This document shows positions 7,158 through 15,354 of a stretch of 64,000 nucleotides of DNA, in pieces. The stretch is taken from the NCBI GenBank assembly GCA_030536515.1, contig JAUNPV010000014.1, positions 1 through 64,000 on the forward strand. The letters run 5' to 3'. How positions within the stretch are numbered: the stretch's first letter is position 1; the number at the start of each line of letters is the position of its first letter. The notes under the pieces were generated by a model that saw nothing but the letters and a program-made list of their open reading frames with translations, was not told the origin of the DNA and did no database searches. Source of the DNA: Eubacteriales bacterium. GTDB lineage: Bacteria > Bacillota > Clostridia > Oscillospirales > Oscillospiraceae. Position numbers and translations under genes: made by a program.

Positions 7158-8576
7158 TCAGTCGATGTCCCGGACCACTTCCTCCGGGGGCTGGTCCAGC
7201 AGCTCGGGATGCCGCAGGACACGCTTGAAGTGCTTGAAGAAGGCGGCGTAGTAGAACCCGTCCACAATCCGCTCGTCCAGGGTAAAGCGCACGTCCAGAT
7301 ATTTTCTGACCACCACCGTGCCGTCCTCCAGCACCTCGTTGGCGTGGCGCTTGGTGCCGAAAGCGCCGAAGGCGGGCATATTGCCGAAGTTATACAGGTG
7401 GTGATACACAGGCTTGATGCCAAGAGAGCCCATGGAGGTGAAGTACAGCGAGCCGTGGAAGGGGCTGACCTCCAGCAGGAACTGGGGCAGCATTCCAAAG
7501 TAGTCCAGCAGCTTTAAAAGCCACACGGTGAATTTCAGCACCACCCCGGGAATCAGGTTCAGAAGCCCGGCGGTGTTGTCCAGGCTTGAATCCAGGGGGG
7601 TGTTCTTGACCTCCTCCACAGCCGCCTGGAACTTGCGGTAGACATCGGCGGCGGTGTCCCGGGGGGACAGGTGGAGCTTAATGACGGTCTCGGGAGCGTC
7701 GGCGGACATTTCCTTCTTCACGGTCATGCAGAACTGGATGTCCTCGCCCCGGGAGAAAATCTTCTGGCCGGACAGGAAGCGGTTGACGCCGGGGTACTTG
7801 GCCGCCGTGCGGCAGTAGCCCGCCAGCAGCACATGGGTCAGGCCAAAGCTGGTGAGACCCTCCCGCCGCTTCTGGCGGATGTAGCGCTCGATGCCGGTGA
7901 TTTCAATGGCATCCTCATAGAGGATGAAGGACTCATTCCGATGGACCATGAGGTAGGGGACCACCTGGTTGATGGGGTCCATGGAGCGGATGCGGCGGCC
8001 GTCGGTGCGGTCGCCCCAGGTGGGGTGGTATTCGCCCATGGGATGGACCCGGATGGCAAGCAGCCCCAGGAAGGCGCCCAGCAGCATCAGCAGGTCCCCC
8101 AGCAGGGGCCCCACCCGCAGGAAGCTGCCCACCATCAGCAGGCCCCGGTAATAGTAGAGAATGAAGGCCATGGGGGTGGCCACCACAGGCAGCAGCAGCA
8201 AAATGGCGTGCTTCCGGCGGCCGGCGGTGATGTCGGTATAGAGGGAGGCGAAGAAAATCAGGGCAATCCAGAACAGTCCGGCAATCAGGCGGCTGGGCAT
8301 ATTCTGGGAGAACCACAGTCCGGAGTACAGCGCGGCCATCCAAACGGGGATGGCGGTTTTGTAGAACTGTTCCTCGCCGTAAGCCAGGGCAATGAGCACA
8401 TACAGCAGGGCGGCCGCAGACGGCAGAAGAATTTGGCTCCACAGATTCACCGCTTCACCGGTCCCTTTCCAACCGGGAAGCGCAATGCGGGCCACTACCG
8501 AGCCAACCATGCACAGTGCCATCAGCCAGGTCAGCGCATTTTTGCGGCTGACATAGAGATGAATTCTATTTTTCAT
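7158..8576 (-). CDS. Membrane protein with C-terminal E2/CAT-like acyltransferase domain
   Basis: About six membrane helices fill residues ~10-190. The C-terminal half then reads like the catalytic domain of 2-oxoacid dehydrogenase E2 or chloramphenicol acetyltransferase: TSMGSLGI and GAFGTKR near residues 375-400, then FTLDERIVDGF near 440, followed by a helix and a short tail. In E2 enzymes the last motif is DHRxxDG with a catalytic His; here that His is Glu, while the Asp-Gly is kept. Activity may therefore be lost or changed. The ATG at 8576 is chosen because the promoter -10 box lies only 10 nt upstream; ATG at 8582 is the alternative. Cotranscribed with birA. Confidence 0.7.
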   Translation of the reverse strand: MKNRIHLYVSRKNALTWLMALCMVGSVVARIALPGWKGTGEAVNLWSQILLPSAAALLYVLIALAYGEEQFYKTAIPVWMAALYSGLWFSQNMPSRLIAGLFWIALIFFASLYTDITAGRRKHAILLLLPVVATPMAFILYYYRGLLMVGSFLRVGPLLGDLLMLLGAFLGLLAIRVHPMGEYHPTWGDRTDGRRIRSMDPINQVVPYLMVHRNESFILYEDAIEITGIERYIRQKRREGLTSFGLTHVLLAGYCRTAAKYPGVNRFLSGQKIFSRGEDIQFCMTVKKEMSADAPETVIKLHLSPRDTAADVYRKFQAAVEEVKNTPLDSSLDNTAGLLNLIPGVVLKFTVWLLKLLDYFGMLPQFLLEVSPFHGSLYFTSMGSLGIKPVYHHLYNFGNMPAFGAFGTKRHANEVLEDGTVVVRKYLDVRFTLDERIVDGFYYAAFFKHFKRVLRHPELLDQPPEEVVRDID

Positions 8577-8585
8577 AACCATGTA

Positions 8586-8614
8586 ATTATAACAGAACTG
8601 TGAACGAAGTGCAA
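8586..8614 (-). promoter_or_regulatory. Consensus promoter producing a near-leaderless mRNA
   Basis: On the minus strand TTGCAC (8609-8614), 17-bp spacer, TATAAT (8586-8591). The start codons at 8582 and 8576 fall at or next to the expected transcription start, and no Shine-Dalgarno sequence is visible. Confidence 0.75.
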
Positions 8615-8679
8615 GAAAAATGTGAGAAAATGTAGGGGAGGCATGGTCCATTGCGACAGTTCAAAAGGAATCGGTCCCC

Positions 8680-8782
8680 GGACAGCCGCAAGGGCTGTCC
8701 CTACGCATACGGGAGCATCGTAGGGCCCGGCATCCTTGACGGGCCGCAGCCGAAGCGGCACGTCCGGGAGGCCGTGCCCTAC
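8680..8782. repeat. Three adjacent GTAGGG/CCCTAC hairpin repeats
   Basis: 8680-8704 is the GGACAGCC stem version, 8720-8745 a GTAGGGCCCGGC version and 8757-8782 a GGCACG...CGTGCCCTAC version. The three stems differ but all share the GTAGGG/CCCTAC tag. Confidence 0.75.
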
Positions 8783-8799
8783 AGGTGCATAAAATATGT

Positions 8800-8905
8800 T
8801 ATGCGAACCATCCCGCAGGATGGTGTGGCAATCCGTTCTCTTTTACTCCAATCAAAGGGAATGCGGATTGCCACGCCAGCGTGAGCGCTGGCGTGGCAAT
8901 GACAT
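8800..8905. repeat. CATTGCGA-family palindromic repeat, copy 1
   Basis: Inverted repeat of about 105 bp with inner arms GTGGCAATCCG and CGGATTGCCAC. The right end GGCAATGACAT is kept and the left end is degraded (TGCGAACC). Lies downstream of the homocysteine methyltransferase gene. Confidence 0.8.
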
Positions 8906-8914
8906 TCTGAATTT

Positions 8915-9796
8915 TCAGCTGTTTGGCAGAATGCGCTCCTTAACCGCCCGGATATGGTCTGCTGTTGTGCCGCAGCAGCCTCCCAGGATGGTGGCGCCGT
9001 TTTGGGCGCAGGCGGACAGGATGTCTGCAAATTCCGGGGGGGTCATGGCGTATTGGGCCTGGCCCTGGCTGTTGATGACGGGGATTCCGGCGTTGGGCTT
9101 GCAGATCAGAGGGATTTTTACCTGGCGGCGGAGCTTGGTTACCAGATAGGGGGTCATGCCGTCCGCCGCCACGCAGTTGAAGCCCACGGCGGCGGCTCCG
9201 GCGTGCTCCAGGTCCCGGAGGATTTTCCCGGCGTCGGCCCCGGAGAACAGGGAGCCGTCGGGCTGCATGGTGAAGGAGTACAGCACGGCTCCGGCCCCCT
9301 CCAGCTCGGCGGCGGTGAGGATGGCCTCCGCCTCCTGGGCGTACAGCAGGGTCTCGCCCACCAGCAGGTCCGCCCCGCCGCCGATAAGGCCCCGAATCTG
9401 GCGGCGGTAATTTTCAACCAAAAGGTCAAAATTATTTTCGTCCCAGCTGTCGCAGAAGGACACCAGGGTGGTCAGGTCGCCGGCAATGAGGCAGCCCGGG
9501 GCGGCGGACCGGGACAGGGCAACCAATGCCTCGTTCATCCTCTCGGTCTGGCTTTCCAGTCCCACGGCCTTCAGGGCAATGGGCTGGGCCTGGAAGGTGG
9601 GGGCGTAGATAATCCGGCTGCCCGCTTCGGCATAGCTCCGCTGGAGGGCCACCAGGGGCTCCGGATTCTCCAACACCCACTGCTCGGCGCAGCAGTCTTT
9701 TGGCATTCCGGCATTGCGCAGATTGGACCCGGTGGCCCCGTCCAAAAGGGTGATTCCGTCGGATAAAATTTTGGAAAGTTCTTCTTTGGTCAGCAT
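8915..9796 (-). CDS. Homocysteine S-methyltransferase family protein
   Basis: A 293-residue zinc-dependent methyltransferase that moves a methyl group from S-methylmethionine, betaine or a methyl-corrinoid donor to a thiol such as homocysteine. LDGATGSNL is at residues 18-26, FNCV near 200 and GGCCGT near 270; the three cysteines are the zinc ligands of this family. Its length fits stand-alone enzymes (MmuM-like), not full MetH. The ATG at 9796 has AAGGAGT 7 nt upstream. It is divergent from the M29 peptidase with back-to-back promoters at 9861-9924. No SAM riboswitch is evident in the short leader. Confidence 0.88.
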   Translation of the reverse strand: MLTKEELSKILSDGITLLDGATGSNLRNAGMPKDCCAEQWVLENPEPLVALQRSYAEAGSRIIYAPTFQAQPIALKAVGLESQTERMNEALVALSRSAAPGCLIAGDLTTLVSFCDSWDENNFDLLVENYRRQIRGLIGGGADLLVGETLLYAQEAEAILTAAELEGAGAVLYSFTMQPDGSLFSGADAGKILRDLEHAGAAAVGFNCVAADGMTPYLVTKLRRQVKIPLICKPNAGIPVINSQGQAQYAMTPPEFADILSACAQNGATILGGCCGTTADHIRAVKERILPNS

Positions 9797-9860
9797 AGGT
9801 AAAACTCCTTTGAGAGAATGCCCTCCCCGGGAGGGAAAGCTGCGGGGTGTGTCTGACCCA

Positions 9861-9889
9861 AGTATAGCGCAAACCAAAATTAAATGCAA
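9861..9889 (-). promoter_or_regulatory. Promoter of the homocysteine methyltransferase gene
   Basis: On the minus strand TTGCAT (9884-9889), 17-bp spacer, TATACT (9861-9866). Only 6 bp separate it from the divergent promoter at 9896, so the two probably compete or are coregulated. Confidence 0.75.
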
Positions 9890-9895
9890 CAATCA

Positions 9896-9924
9896 TTGAC
9901 CTTTTGGGTAAAATCTGTTACGAT
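9896..9924 (+). promoter_or_regulatory. Promoter of the M29 aminopeptidase gene
   Basis: TTGACC (9896-9901), 17-bp spacer, TACGAT (9919-9924), 31 bp before the start codon at 9956. Confidence 0.75.
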
Positions 9925-9955
9925 AGGAAAATCTAAGGAAAAGGAGATATATTCC

Positions 9956-11179
9956 ATGAAGAAAACAATCCTGCGTGAATACGCCCGGCTCATCGTTCGC
10001 TGCGGCGTCAATGTCCAGAAGGGCCAGGAGGTCATGATTTATGCGGACCTGGACCAGCCTGAGTTCGTCAAGCTGGTGGTGGAGGAGGCCTACAAGGCCA
10101 AGGCCGCCAAGGTCATAGTGGAGTGGAACTACCAGCCCCTCCAGAAGCTCCATGTCCGCTACCGCTCCCTGAAAACCATGGGCACCGTGGAGGAGTGGCA
10201 GAAGGCCCGGCAGGAGCACTTCTGCCAGGTCATCCCCGCCCGCATCCACCTGGTGTCCGAGGACCCGGACGGCCTCAAGGGCATCAACATGACCAAGGTG
10301 GCCAAGGCCAACCAGATGGTCTACCCCATTATGAAGCCCTACCGGGACCGCCGGGAGAACAAGGAGCAGTGGTGCATTGCCGCCGTCCCCGGCGCAGCCT
10401 GGGCCAAGAAGGTGTTCCCGGGCCTGCGGACCAGCGTTGCCATGGAGAAGCTGTGGGAGGCCATCCTCACCACCTCCCGGGTCACCGAGGACCCCATCAA
10501 GGCCTGGGAGGACCACAACGCCGACCTGAAGGCCCGCTGCGACTACCTCAACAGCCTGCACATCCAGTCCCTTCACTACACCGCTGACAACGGCACCGAC
10601 CTGACCGTGGGCATGATTCCCCAGGGCTGCTGGCGTGGCGGCGGCGACACCAGCCTCCAGAACGTCTACTTTAACCCCAACATCCCCACCGAGGAGTGCT
10701 TCATCTCCCCCAAGCGGGGCCAGGCCGAGGGTATCGTCTATTCCTCCAAGCCCCTGTCCTTCCAGGGCCAGCTCATTGAGAATTTCTCCATCCGCTTCGA
10801 AAACGGCAAGGCCGTGGAGGCCAAGGCAGAGGTGGGCGAGGACCTGCTGAACACCATCATCTCCATGGACGAGGGCGCCGCCTACCTGGGCGAGTGCGCC
10901 CTGGTGCCCCAGCGCAGCCCTATCTGCGAAAGCGGCATCCTGTTCTACAACACCCTGTTCGACGAGAACGCCGCCTGCCACCTGGCCCTGGGCATGGGCT
11001 TTGCGGACACCATCGAGAATTTCCAGGACAAGACCCTGGACGAGTGCCGGGCGCTGGGCGTAAACGACTCCATGGTCCACGAGGACTTCATGATCGGCTG
11101 CGACACCATGAACATCGACGCCACCTGCGAGGACGGCAGGGTGGTGCCCATCTTCCGGGACGGCAACTGGGCGTTTTAA
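9956..11179 (+). CDS. Aminopeptidase, M29 family
   Basis: A 407-residue metal-dependent aminopeptidase of the AmpS/aminopeptidase T type, probably dimeric and cytosolic. The N-terminal REYARLIVRCGVNVQKGQ segment is characteristic. Metal-site residues are visible in the C-terminal third: PRSP/E-S-G near residue 325, FDENAACHLALG near 337-348, and MVHEDFMIG near 378 with HEDF and GCD. Length matches the family (~410). AAGGAGAT precedes the ATG at 9956. Together with pepT it points to peptide utilisation. A CATTGCGA repeat follows immediately. Confidence 0.92.
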   Translation: MKKTILREYARLIVRCGVNVQKGQEVMIYADLDQPEFVKLVVEEAYKAKAAKVIVEWNYQPLQKLHVRYRSLKTMGTVEEWQKARQEHFCQVIPARIHLVSEDPDGLKGINMTKVAKANQMVYPIMKPYRDRRENKEQWCIAAVPGAAWAKKVFPGLRTSVAMEKLWEAILTTSRVTEDPIKAWEDHNADLKARCDYLNSLHIQSLHYTADNGTDLTVGMIPQGCWRGGGDTSLQNVYFNPNIPTEECFISPKRGQAEGIVYSSKPLSFQGQLIENFSIRFENGKAVEAKAEVGEDLLNTIISMDEGAAYLGECALVPQRSPICESGILFYNTLFDENAACHLALGMGFADTIENFQDKTLDECRALGVNDSMVHEDFMIGCDTMNIDATCEDGRVVPIFRDGNWAF

Positions 11180-11187
11180 GGTTAGCG

Positions 11188-11294
11188 CTGTCATTGCGAG
11201 GAGCGCAGCGACGTGGCAATCCGTCCTCTTTCTGCTGCACAATCGGATACGGATTGCCACAACCAGTGCAGAGACACTGGTTTCGCAATGACAG
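11188..11294. repeat. CATTGCGA-family palindromic repeat, copy 2
   Basis: Best-preserved short copy: begins CTGTCATTGCGA and ends TCGCAATGACAG, with inner GTGGCAATCCG and CGGATTGCCAC arms. The whole 107 bp is an imperfect inverted repeat between two same-strand genes. Confidence 0.88.
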
Positions 11295-11320
11295 AATTAC
11301 CTAAGTATGAGGAAATGCCA

Positions 11321-12571
11321 ATGCTGGAAAAATGGCTGAAAGGAATATGCGGCGCGGCCATGGTCATTCTGTTAATCGGCTGTGGAATCAGCGTCTGGAG
11401 CTCCCTGTCTGCGGAGCTGGCCGCCGCCCGGGACCTAGGCGAATTTGAGGGCATCCCCCAGCTGCACCTGGATGGAAACATGGACATCATGTGGGTCAAG
11501 GAGGACGTCCGGGAGGTCTCGGCGGAATACCGGGACGAAAACGGCGTCATCCGGGCCTATGCAAAGCTCAACATCCAGGGCGCCTCCAGCGTGGACTATG
11601 ACAAGAAGAACTACACCGTCAAATTCTACCGGGACGAGGACTGCTCGGATAAGAAGAAAATCGACTTCGGCTGGGGTCCTCAGAGCAAATACTGCCTGAA
11701 GGCCAACTGGGTGGACAGGACCCACGCCCGGAACATTATTTCCGCCCGGCTGGCGGCGGAGGTCCAGGAGAAATACGATGTGCTGCCCCAGACACCCAAC
11801 CACGGACTGGTGGACGGGTTCCCCATCGAGCTGTACAACAACGGAAAATTTCTGGGCCTGTACACCCTGAACATCCCCAAGGACGAGTGGCTGCTGGCCA
11901 TGGACAAGGACAACCCAAACCACCTGGCCTTCATCAGCTATAACTGGAATCCCTCTCCCATGTTTGAGGAGGAGCCCAGCTACACCGACTGGGGCATTGA
12001 GGTGGGGGAGCAGAACCGGAAAAATCTGGATACCTTTTCCAGACTGTTCCGGTTCGTCATGGAGGCCTCCGACCGGGAGTTCCGGGAGCAGCAGCCCGAC
12101 TATTTTGACCTGGATGCGGCGCTGAATTATATCATCCTCTGCGAATTCGGCCTGATGGTGGACAATTCGGTGAAAAATATGGTTTTTGCCACCTACGACG
12201 CTCAGGTGTGGTATCCCAGCCTCTACGACATGGATTCCAGCTGGGGCTCCGACTGGTCCGGCACGGAGCTTTACCCCTACACCTATGCCTCCATCACCTC
12301 CACCAGCCAATTTCTCAAGCGGGTGAAGGAGGTGTTCGCCCAGGAGCTGGTTGAGCGGTATTTTGAGCTCCGGGAGGATATTCTCACCAAGGAGCACGTG
12401 ATGGCTCTGTTTGAGGACTTCCGGGCGGGCATTCCAGCGCAGACTTGGGAAAAAGAGCAGCAGCGGTGGAAGCACATTCCCGGCTATGACTATGGGCAGA
12501 TTGAGGACTTCCTGGATGAGCGGATTCCCTGGCTGGACGGAAATATGCGGGAACTGCTGGACGGGGAATGA
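11321..12571 (+). CDS. CotH-like kinase family protein, membrane anchored
   Basis: The 416-residue product has an N-terminal membrane anchor (about residues 8-27) and an extracytoplasmic CotH-type domain. Seen signatures: KLNIQGASSVDYDKKNY near residue 90, a FPIELYNNGKFLGLY segment near 170 and DMDSSWGSDW near 310, which fits the acidic metal-binding part of CotH kinases. B. subtilis CotH phosphorylates spore-coat proteins; many clostridial homologues are surface or cellulosome-linked. Here the role could be spore-coat or envelope modification. The ATG at 11321 is supported by GAGGAA 6 nt upstream; upstream ATGs fall in or near the repeat. Confidence 0.82.
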   Translation: MLEKWLKGICGAAMVILLIGCGISVWSSLSAELAAARDLGEFEGIPQLHLDGNMDIMWVKEDVREVSAEYRDENGVIRAYAKLNIQGASSVDYDKKNYTVKFYRDEDCSDKKKIDFGWGPQSKYCLKANWVDRTHARNIISARLAAEVQEKYDVLPQTPNHGLVDGFPIELYNNGKFLGLYTLNIPKDEWLLAMDKDNPNHLAFISYNWNPSPMFEEEPSYTDWGIEVGEQNRKNLDTFSRLFRFVMEASDREFREQQPDYFDLDAALNYIILCEFGLMVDNSVKNMVFATYDAQVWYPSLYDMDSSWGSDWSGTELYPYTYASITSTSQFLKRVKEVFAQELVERYFELREDILTKEHVMALFEDFRAGIPAQTWEKEQQRWKHIPGYDYGQIEDFLDERIPWLDGNMRELLDGE

Positions 12572-12609
12572 CCGCCGACAATTTCTTTTGAAAAAACTGA
12601 AAAAAACAC

Positions 12610-12638
12610 TTGCATTCTTGCGCCCTATGTGGTATGAT
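12610..12638 (+). promoter_or_regulatory. Promoter of rpmE
   Basis: TTGCAT (12610-12615), 17-bp spacer, TATGAT (12633-12638), 66 bp before the rpmE start. The leader has AGAGGTG as ribosome-binding site. Confidence 0.78.
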
Positions 12639-12703
12639 ATCCGGGCGATTGAAGATTGCTGGGGCCTCTGTGCCCTTTACATGATATGAAAGAGGTGAAC
12701 GAA

Positions 12704-12904
12704 ATGAAGGAAGGTATCCATCCCAAGTACGAACAGACTACGATCCGCTGTGCCTGTGGCAACGTCTTTACGACCGGCTCCACCAAGAAGGACATTCGTG
12801 TTGAGATCTGCTCCAAGTGCCACCCTTTCTATACCGGCAAGCAGAAGCTGGTTGACACCGGTGGACGTGTTGATCGCTTCAACAAGCGTTTTGGCCTGAA
12901 GTAA
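12704..12904 (+). CDS. rpmE: Large-subunit ribosomal protein bL31
   Basis: Structural protein of the 50S subunit that contacts the 30S head. The 66-residue protein begins MKEGIHPKY, as most bL31 proteins do, and is the zinc-binding C+ form: C16 and C18 (CAC) with C36 and C39 (CSKC). [11 protein letters not shown] at the end is typical. Being of the zinc form, it may be exchanged for a zinc-free paralogue under zinc shortage in genomes that carry both; no such paralogue is in this window. Monocistronic, with its own promoter and terminator. Confidence 0.97.
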   Translation: MKEGIHPKYEQTTIRCACGNVFTTGSTKKDIRVEICSKCHPFYTGKQKLVDTGGRVDRFNKRFGLK

Positions 12905-12919
12905 GAGCAACTGAAATTT

Positions 12920-12953
12920 CCGCACGACGGGTTTCCCGTTGTGCGGATTTTTT
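12920..12953 (+). terminator. Terminator of rpmE
   Basis: CCGCACGACGGG/CCCGTTGTGCGG hairpin followed by T6, 15 bp after the rpmE stop. Confidence 0.88.
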
Positions 12954-13008
12954 ATGCCCAAAGCACGGCAGGGAACGGTTTCGACTGTTCCTATGCAAGG
13001 CACAGAGC

Positions 13009-13034
13009 GGCCCGTCAGGGATGCCGGGCCCTAC
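13009..13034. repeat. GGCCCG...CGGGCCCTAC hairpin repeat
   Basis: CCCTAC-tagged palindrome, a near copy of 46603-46628 and of the inverted 8720-8745. The ~400 bp between rpmE and hflX holds only repeats and a promoter. Confidence 0.65.
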
Positions 13035-13167
13035 GGCTTTGCTGGTTGCAGGGCACGGCCTCCCGGACGTGCCGGGCAAGCAGGGGCGTGCAGCCCTGGG
13101 GATCCTTTGCGGACGCACAGAATGACAGTAATATTCACAAATTTTTGTGGAAATAACGGAGCGTACG

Positions 13168-13176
13168 TGGTACAAT
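13168..13176 (+). promoter_or_regulatory. Extended -10 promoter of hflX
   Basis: TGG followed by TACAAT (13171-13176), an extended -10 element, with no clear -35 box. The transcript would start at the edge of the 13187-13325 repeat. Confidence 0.5.
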
Positions 13177-13186
13177 AATAGAAAAT

Positions 13187-13325
13187 GTAGGGCGGCCTGT
13201 TTCTTAAGGTATGATTTAGGATGTGCTGCGCACAGCACCACCGCAGGCCGCCGCAGCGTAACATGACAGCACCGGTTCGTCCATTCGGCTGAGGCCGACG
13301 GCGGCCTGAGGGCAGGCCGCCCTAC
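13187..13325. repeat. Long GTAGGG...CCCTAC inverted-repeat element
   Basis: A 139-bp element whose ends, GTAGGGCGGCCTG and CAGGCCGCCCTAC, are inverted repeats. The shorter 57652-57730 element has the same ends. It forms most of the predicted hflX leader. Confidence 0.78.
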
Positions 13326-13354
13326 GGATGTGGTGCTTGCGGATAGGAGATTGT

Positions 13355-14623
13355 ATGGAAGAAAATTTTGAAAAACACATTCAGGAGCGGGCGGTGCTGG
13401 TGGGGCTGAACGCCGACCTGTTTACCAAGGAGCAGACCGCCACCGACGAGACCCTGGACGAGCTGGAGGCGCTGCTGGAAACCGCCGGGGGCTTCTGCAC
13501 CGGCAAGGTTTTGCAGAACCGCCATGCCCCGGACAGCCACTCCTTCATCGGCGAGGGCAAGGCCCTGGAGGTGAAAATGCTGGTGGAGGCCACTGCCTCC
13601 ACCATGGTGGTGTTCGACAACGAGCTGTCCCCGGGCAACATCCGGGCCCTGGAGGAAATCATCGGGGTCACCGTCTTAGACCGCAGCGCCCTGATTCTGG
13701 ACATCTTTGCCCAGCGGGCCAAGACCCGGGAGGGCCGCTTGCAGGTGGAGCTGGCCCAGTATAAATACCTGCTGCCCCGGCTGTCCGGCATGGGCAAGAG
13801 TCTCAGCCGCCAGGGCGGCGGCATCGGCACCCGGGGCCCCGGCGAGACCAAGCTGGAAAGCGACCGCCGCCACATCCGGGAGCGCATCGGCCGCCTGGAG
13901 GAGGAGCTGGAGCAGGTCCGGAAGGTCCGGGGGGTCCAGCGGGAGCGGCGGATGAAAAATTCCGTCCCCGTGGTGGCCATTGTGGGCTACACCAACGCCG
14001 GCAAATCCACCCTCTTAAACCGGCTCACCGGGGCGGGCATCCCCGCCAACAACCGGCTCTTTGACACTCTGGACACCACCTCCCGGCAGCTGACGGTGTC
14101 CGACAATCTGGACGTGATTCTCAGCGACACCGTGGGCTTTATTGCGAAGCTGCCTCACCATCTGGTGAACGCCTTCCACGCCACGTTGGAGGAGCTGGAA
14201 TACGCAGACCTGCTGCTGCACGTCATCGATGCTTCGGACCCCAACCGGGAGGAGCACATGGCCGTGGTGGAAAAGCTGATTGCCAAGCTGGCAAAGCCGG
14301 AGACCCCGGTGCTGAACTGCTTTAACAAGGCGGACCTGGTCTACCCCGAGGACATTCCCCACGGGGAGAACACCGTGGCCATTTCCGCCGCCCGGGGCAT
14401 GAATATGGAGGGCCTGCTGAAGGCCATGGAGCGGCTGCTGGTGGATTCCCTTCATCATGTGGTGCTGCGCCTGCCCTATTCCATGGGCGGCACGGTGGAG
14501 ACTCTCCACGACGGCGCTCAGGTGAAAAATGTGGAATACACTCCGGAGGGCATTGAAATCCAGGCGGTTTTGGACGATATCCTCTACGGCCGCCTCCGGG
14601 CGTATGTGGTGAAGGAGTGCTGA
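13355..14623 (+). CDS. hflX: GTPase HflX
   Basis: Ribosome-associated GTPase that splits or rescues stalled 70S ribosomes under stress. The 422-residue protein has the HflX N-terminal nucleotide-binding domain, a glycine-rich GTRGPGETK linker near residue 165, and the G domain: GYTNAGKST (G1, ~210), DTVGFI (G3, ~257) and NKAD (G4, ~323). The start at 13355 has AGGAGA upstream. Its stop lies 2 nt before the likely yigZ start, so the two are coupled. Confidence 0.96.
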   Translation: MEENFEKHIQERAVLVGLNADLFTKEQTATDETLDELEALLETAGGFCTGKVLQNRHAPDSHSFIGEGKALEVKMLVEATASTMVVFDNELSPGNIRALEEIIGVTVLDRSALILDIFAQRAKTREGRLQVELAQYKYLLPRLSGMGKSLSRQGGGIGTRGPGETKLESDRRHIRERIGRLEEELEQVRKVRGVQRERRMKNSVPVVAIVGYTNAGKSTLLNRLTGAGIPANNRLFDTLDTTSRQLTVSDNLDVILSDTVGFIAKLPHHLVNAFHATLEELEYADLLLHVIDASDPNREEHMAVVEKLIAKLAKPETPVLNCFNKADLVYPEDIPHGENTVAISAARGMNMEGLLKAMERLLVDSLHHVVLRLPYSMGGTVETLHDGAQVKNVEYTPEGIEIQAVLDDILYGRLRAYVVKEC

Positions 14624-14625
14624 GC

Positions 14626-15252
14626 TTGGACGAATATCTGGTGCCGACTCAGTTCGGCGAGGACGAATTTTACGAAAAAAAGTCCCACTTCATCGGCAGG
14701 CTCTGGCCGGTGGACACCGAGGAGGAGGCCCTTGCCCATATCCAGGAAATGAAAAAGCAGCACTACGACGCCACCCACAACTGCTGGGCCTATATCATCC
14801 GGGACGGAGCCGTCCGTTTCTCCGACGACGGGGAGCCGGGGGGCACGGCGGGTATGCCCATGTTACAGGTTTTGCAGCGGGAGGGCTTATATAATGTAGT
14901 CTGCGTGGTGACAAGATACTTTGGCGGCATCCTCCTGGGAGCCGGTGGCCTGGTCCGGGCCTACACCAAAGGGGCCAAAATTGCCGTGGATGCCGCCGGA
15001 AAATCCATGAAGCGGGTGTGGACGGTGCTGTATGTGCCATGCCCCTACCCCTATTACGAGCGGGTGAAGCTGGAAGTGGAAAACTTTGAGGGCATCATCC
15101 GGCAGACGGATTTTGGGGCCGAGGTGGAGCTGGAGCTGCTGTTCCCGGAAAACCGGACGGCGGCCTTTTTGGAACGGCTTACCGACATGACCTCCGGCAC
15201 CGTGGAGGGCATGGAGGTGGGACAGGAGTACCGGGCGTTCCCCATTACATAG
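14626..15252 (+). CDS. YigZ/IMPACT family protein
   Basis: A 208-residue protein of the UPF0029/IMPACT family. Seen: KKSHFIGRL near residue 19, HNCWAYI near 49, SDDGEPGGTAGMPML near 64 and VTRYFGGILLGAGGLVRAY near 90, all classic for the family, plus a C-terminal ferredoxin-like domain. Eukaryotic IMPACT regulates Gcn2 kinase; bacterial YigZ is thought to act near translation, which fits its coupling to hflX. I choose TTG at 14626 because AAGGAG (14612-14617) is 8 nt upstream. The in-frame GTG at 14617 overlaps that site, so it is less likely. Confidence 0.88.
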   Translation: MDEYLVPTQFGEDEFYEKKSHFIGRLWPVDTEEEALAHIQEMKKQHYDATHNCWAYIIRDGAVRFSDDGEPGGTAGMPMLQVLQREGLYNVVCVVTRYFGGILLGAGGLVRAYTKGAKIAVDAAGKSMKRVWTVLYVPCPYPYYERVKLEVENFEGIIRQTDFGAEVELELLFPENRTAAFLERLTDMTSGTVEGMEVGQEYRAFPIT

Positions 15253-15267
15253 CACCCCTTCAAAAAC

Positions 15268-15322
15268 CTTCCCCCGGGGGGAAGGTGCCCCAGTCCGCAG
15301 ACTGGGGCGGATGAGGGAGGGC
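15268..15322. repeat. CCTTCCCCC-family unit (single)
   Basis: CCTTCCCCCGGGGGGAAGG palindrome joined to a second hairpin GCCCCAGT/ACTGGGGC and GATGAGGG. It is the same unit that forms the ends of the 21039-21274 and 44622-44844 elements. Confidence 0.75.
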
Positions 15323-15354
15323 GTGCACTTCCGTCTTAAAAACAGGTGAATGAC

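Noticed and set aside
9797-9860. Possible SAM or cobalamin riboswitch before the homocysteine methyltransferase gene
   Set aside because: The leader is only about 60 nt and shows no conserved riboswitch core by eye.
9893-11260. 455-codon minus-strand frame opposite the M29 aminopeptidase
   Set aside because: Shadow frame of a gene with strong codon bias; no domain and no start signal.
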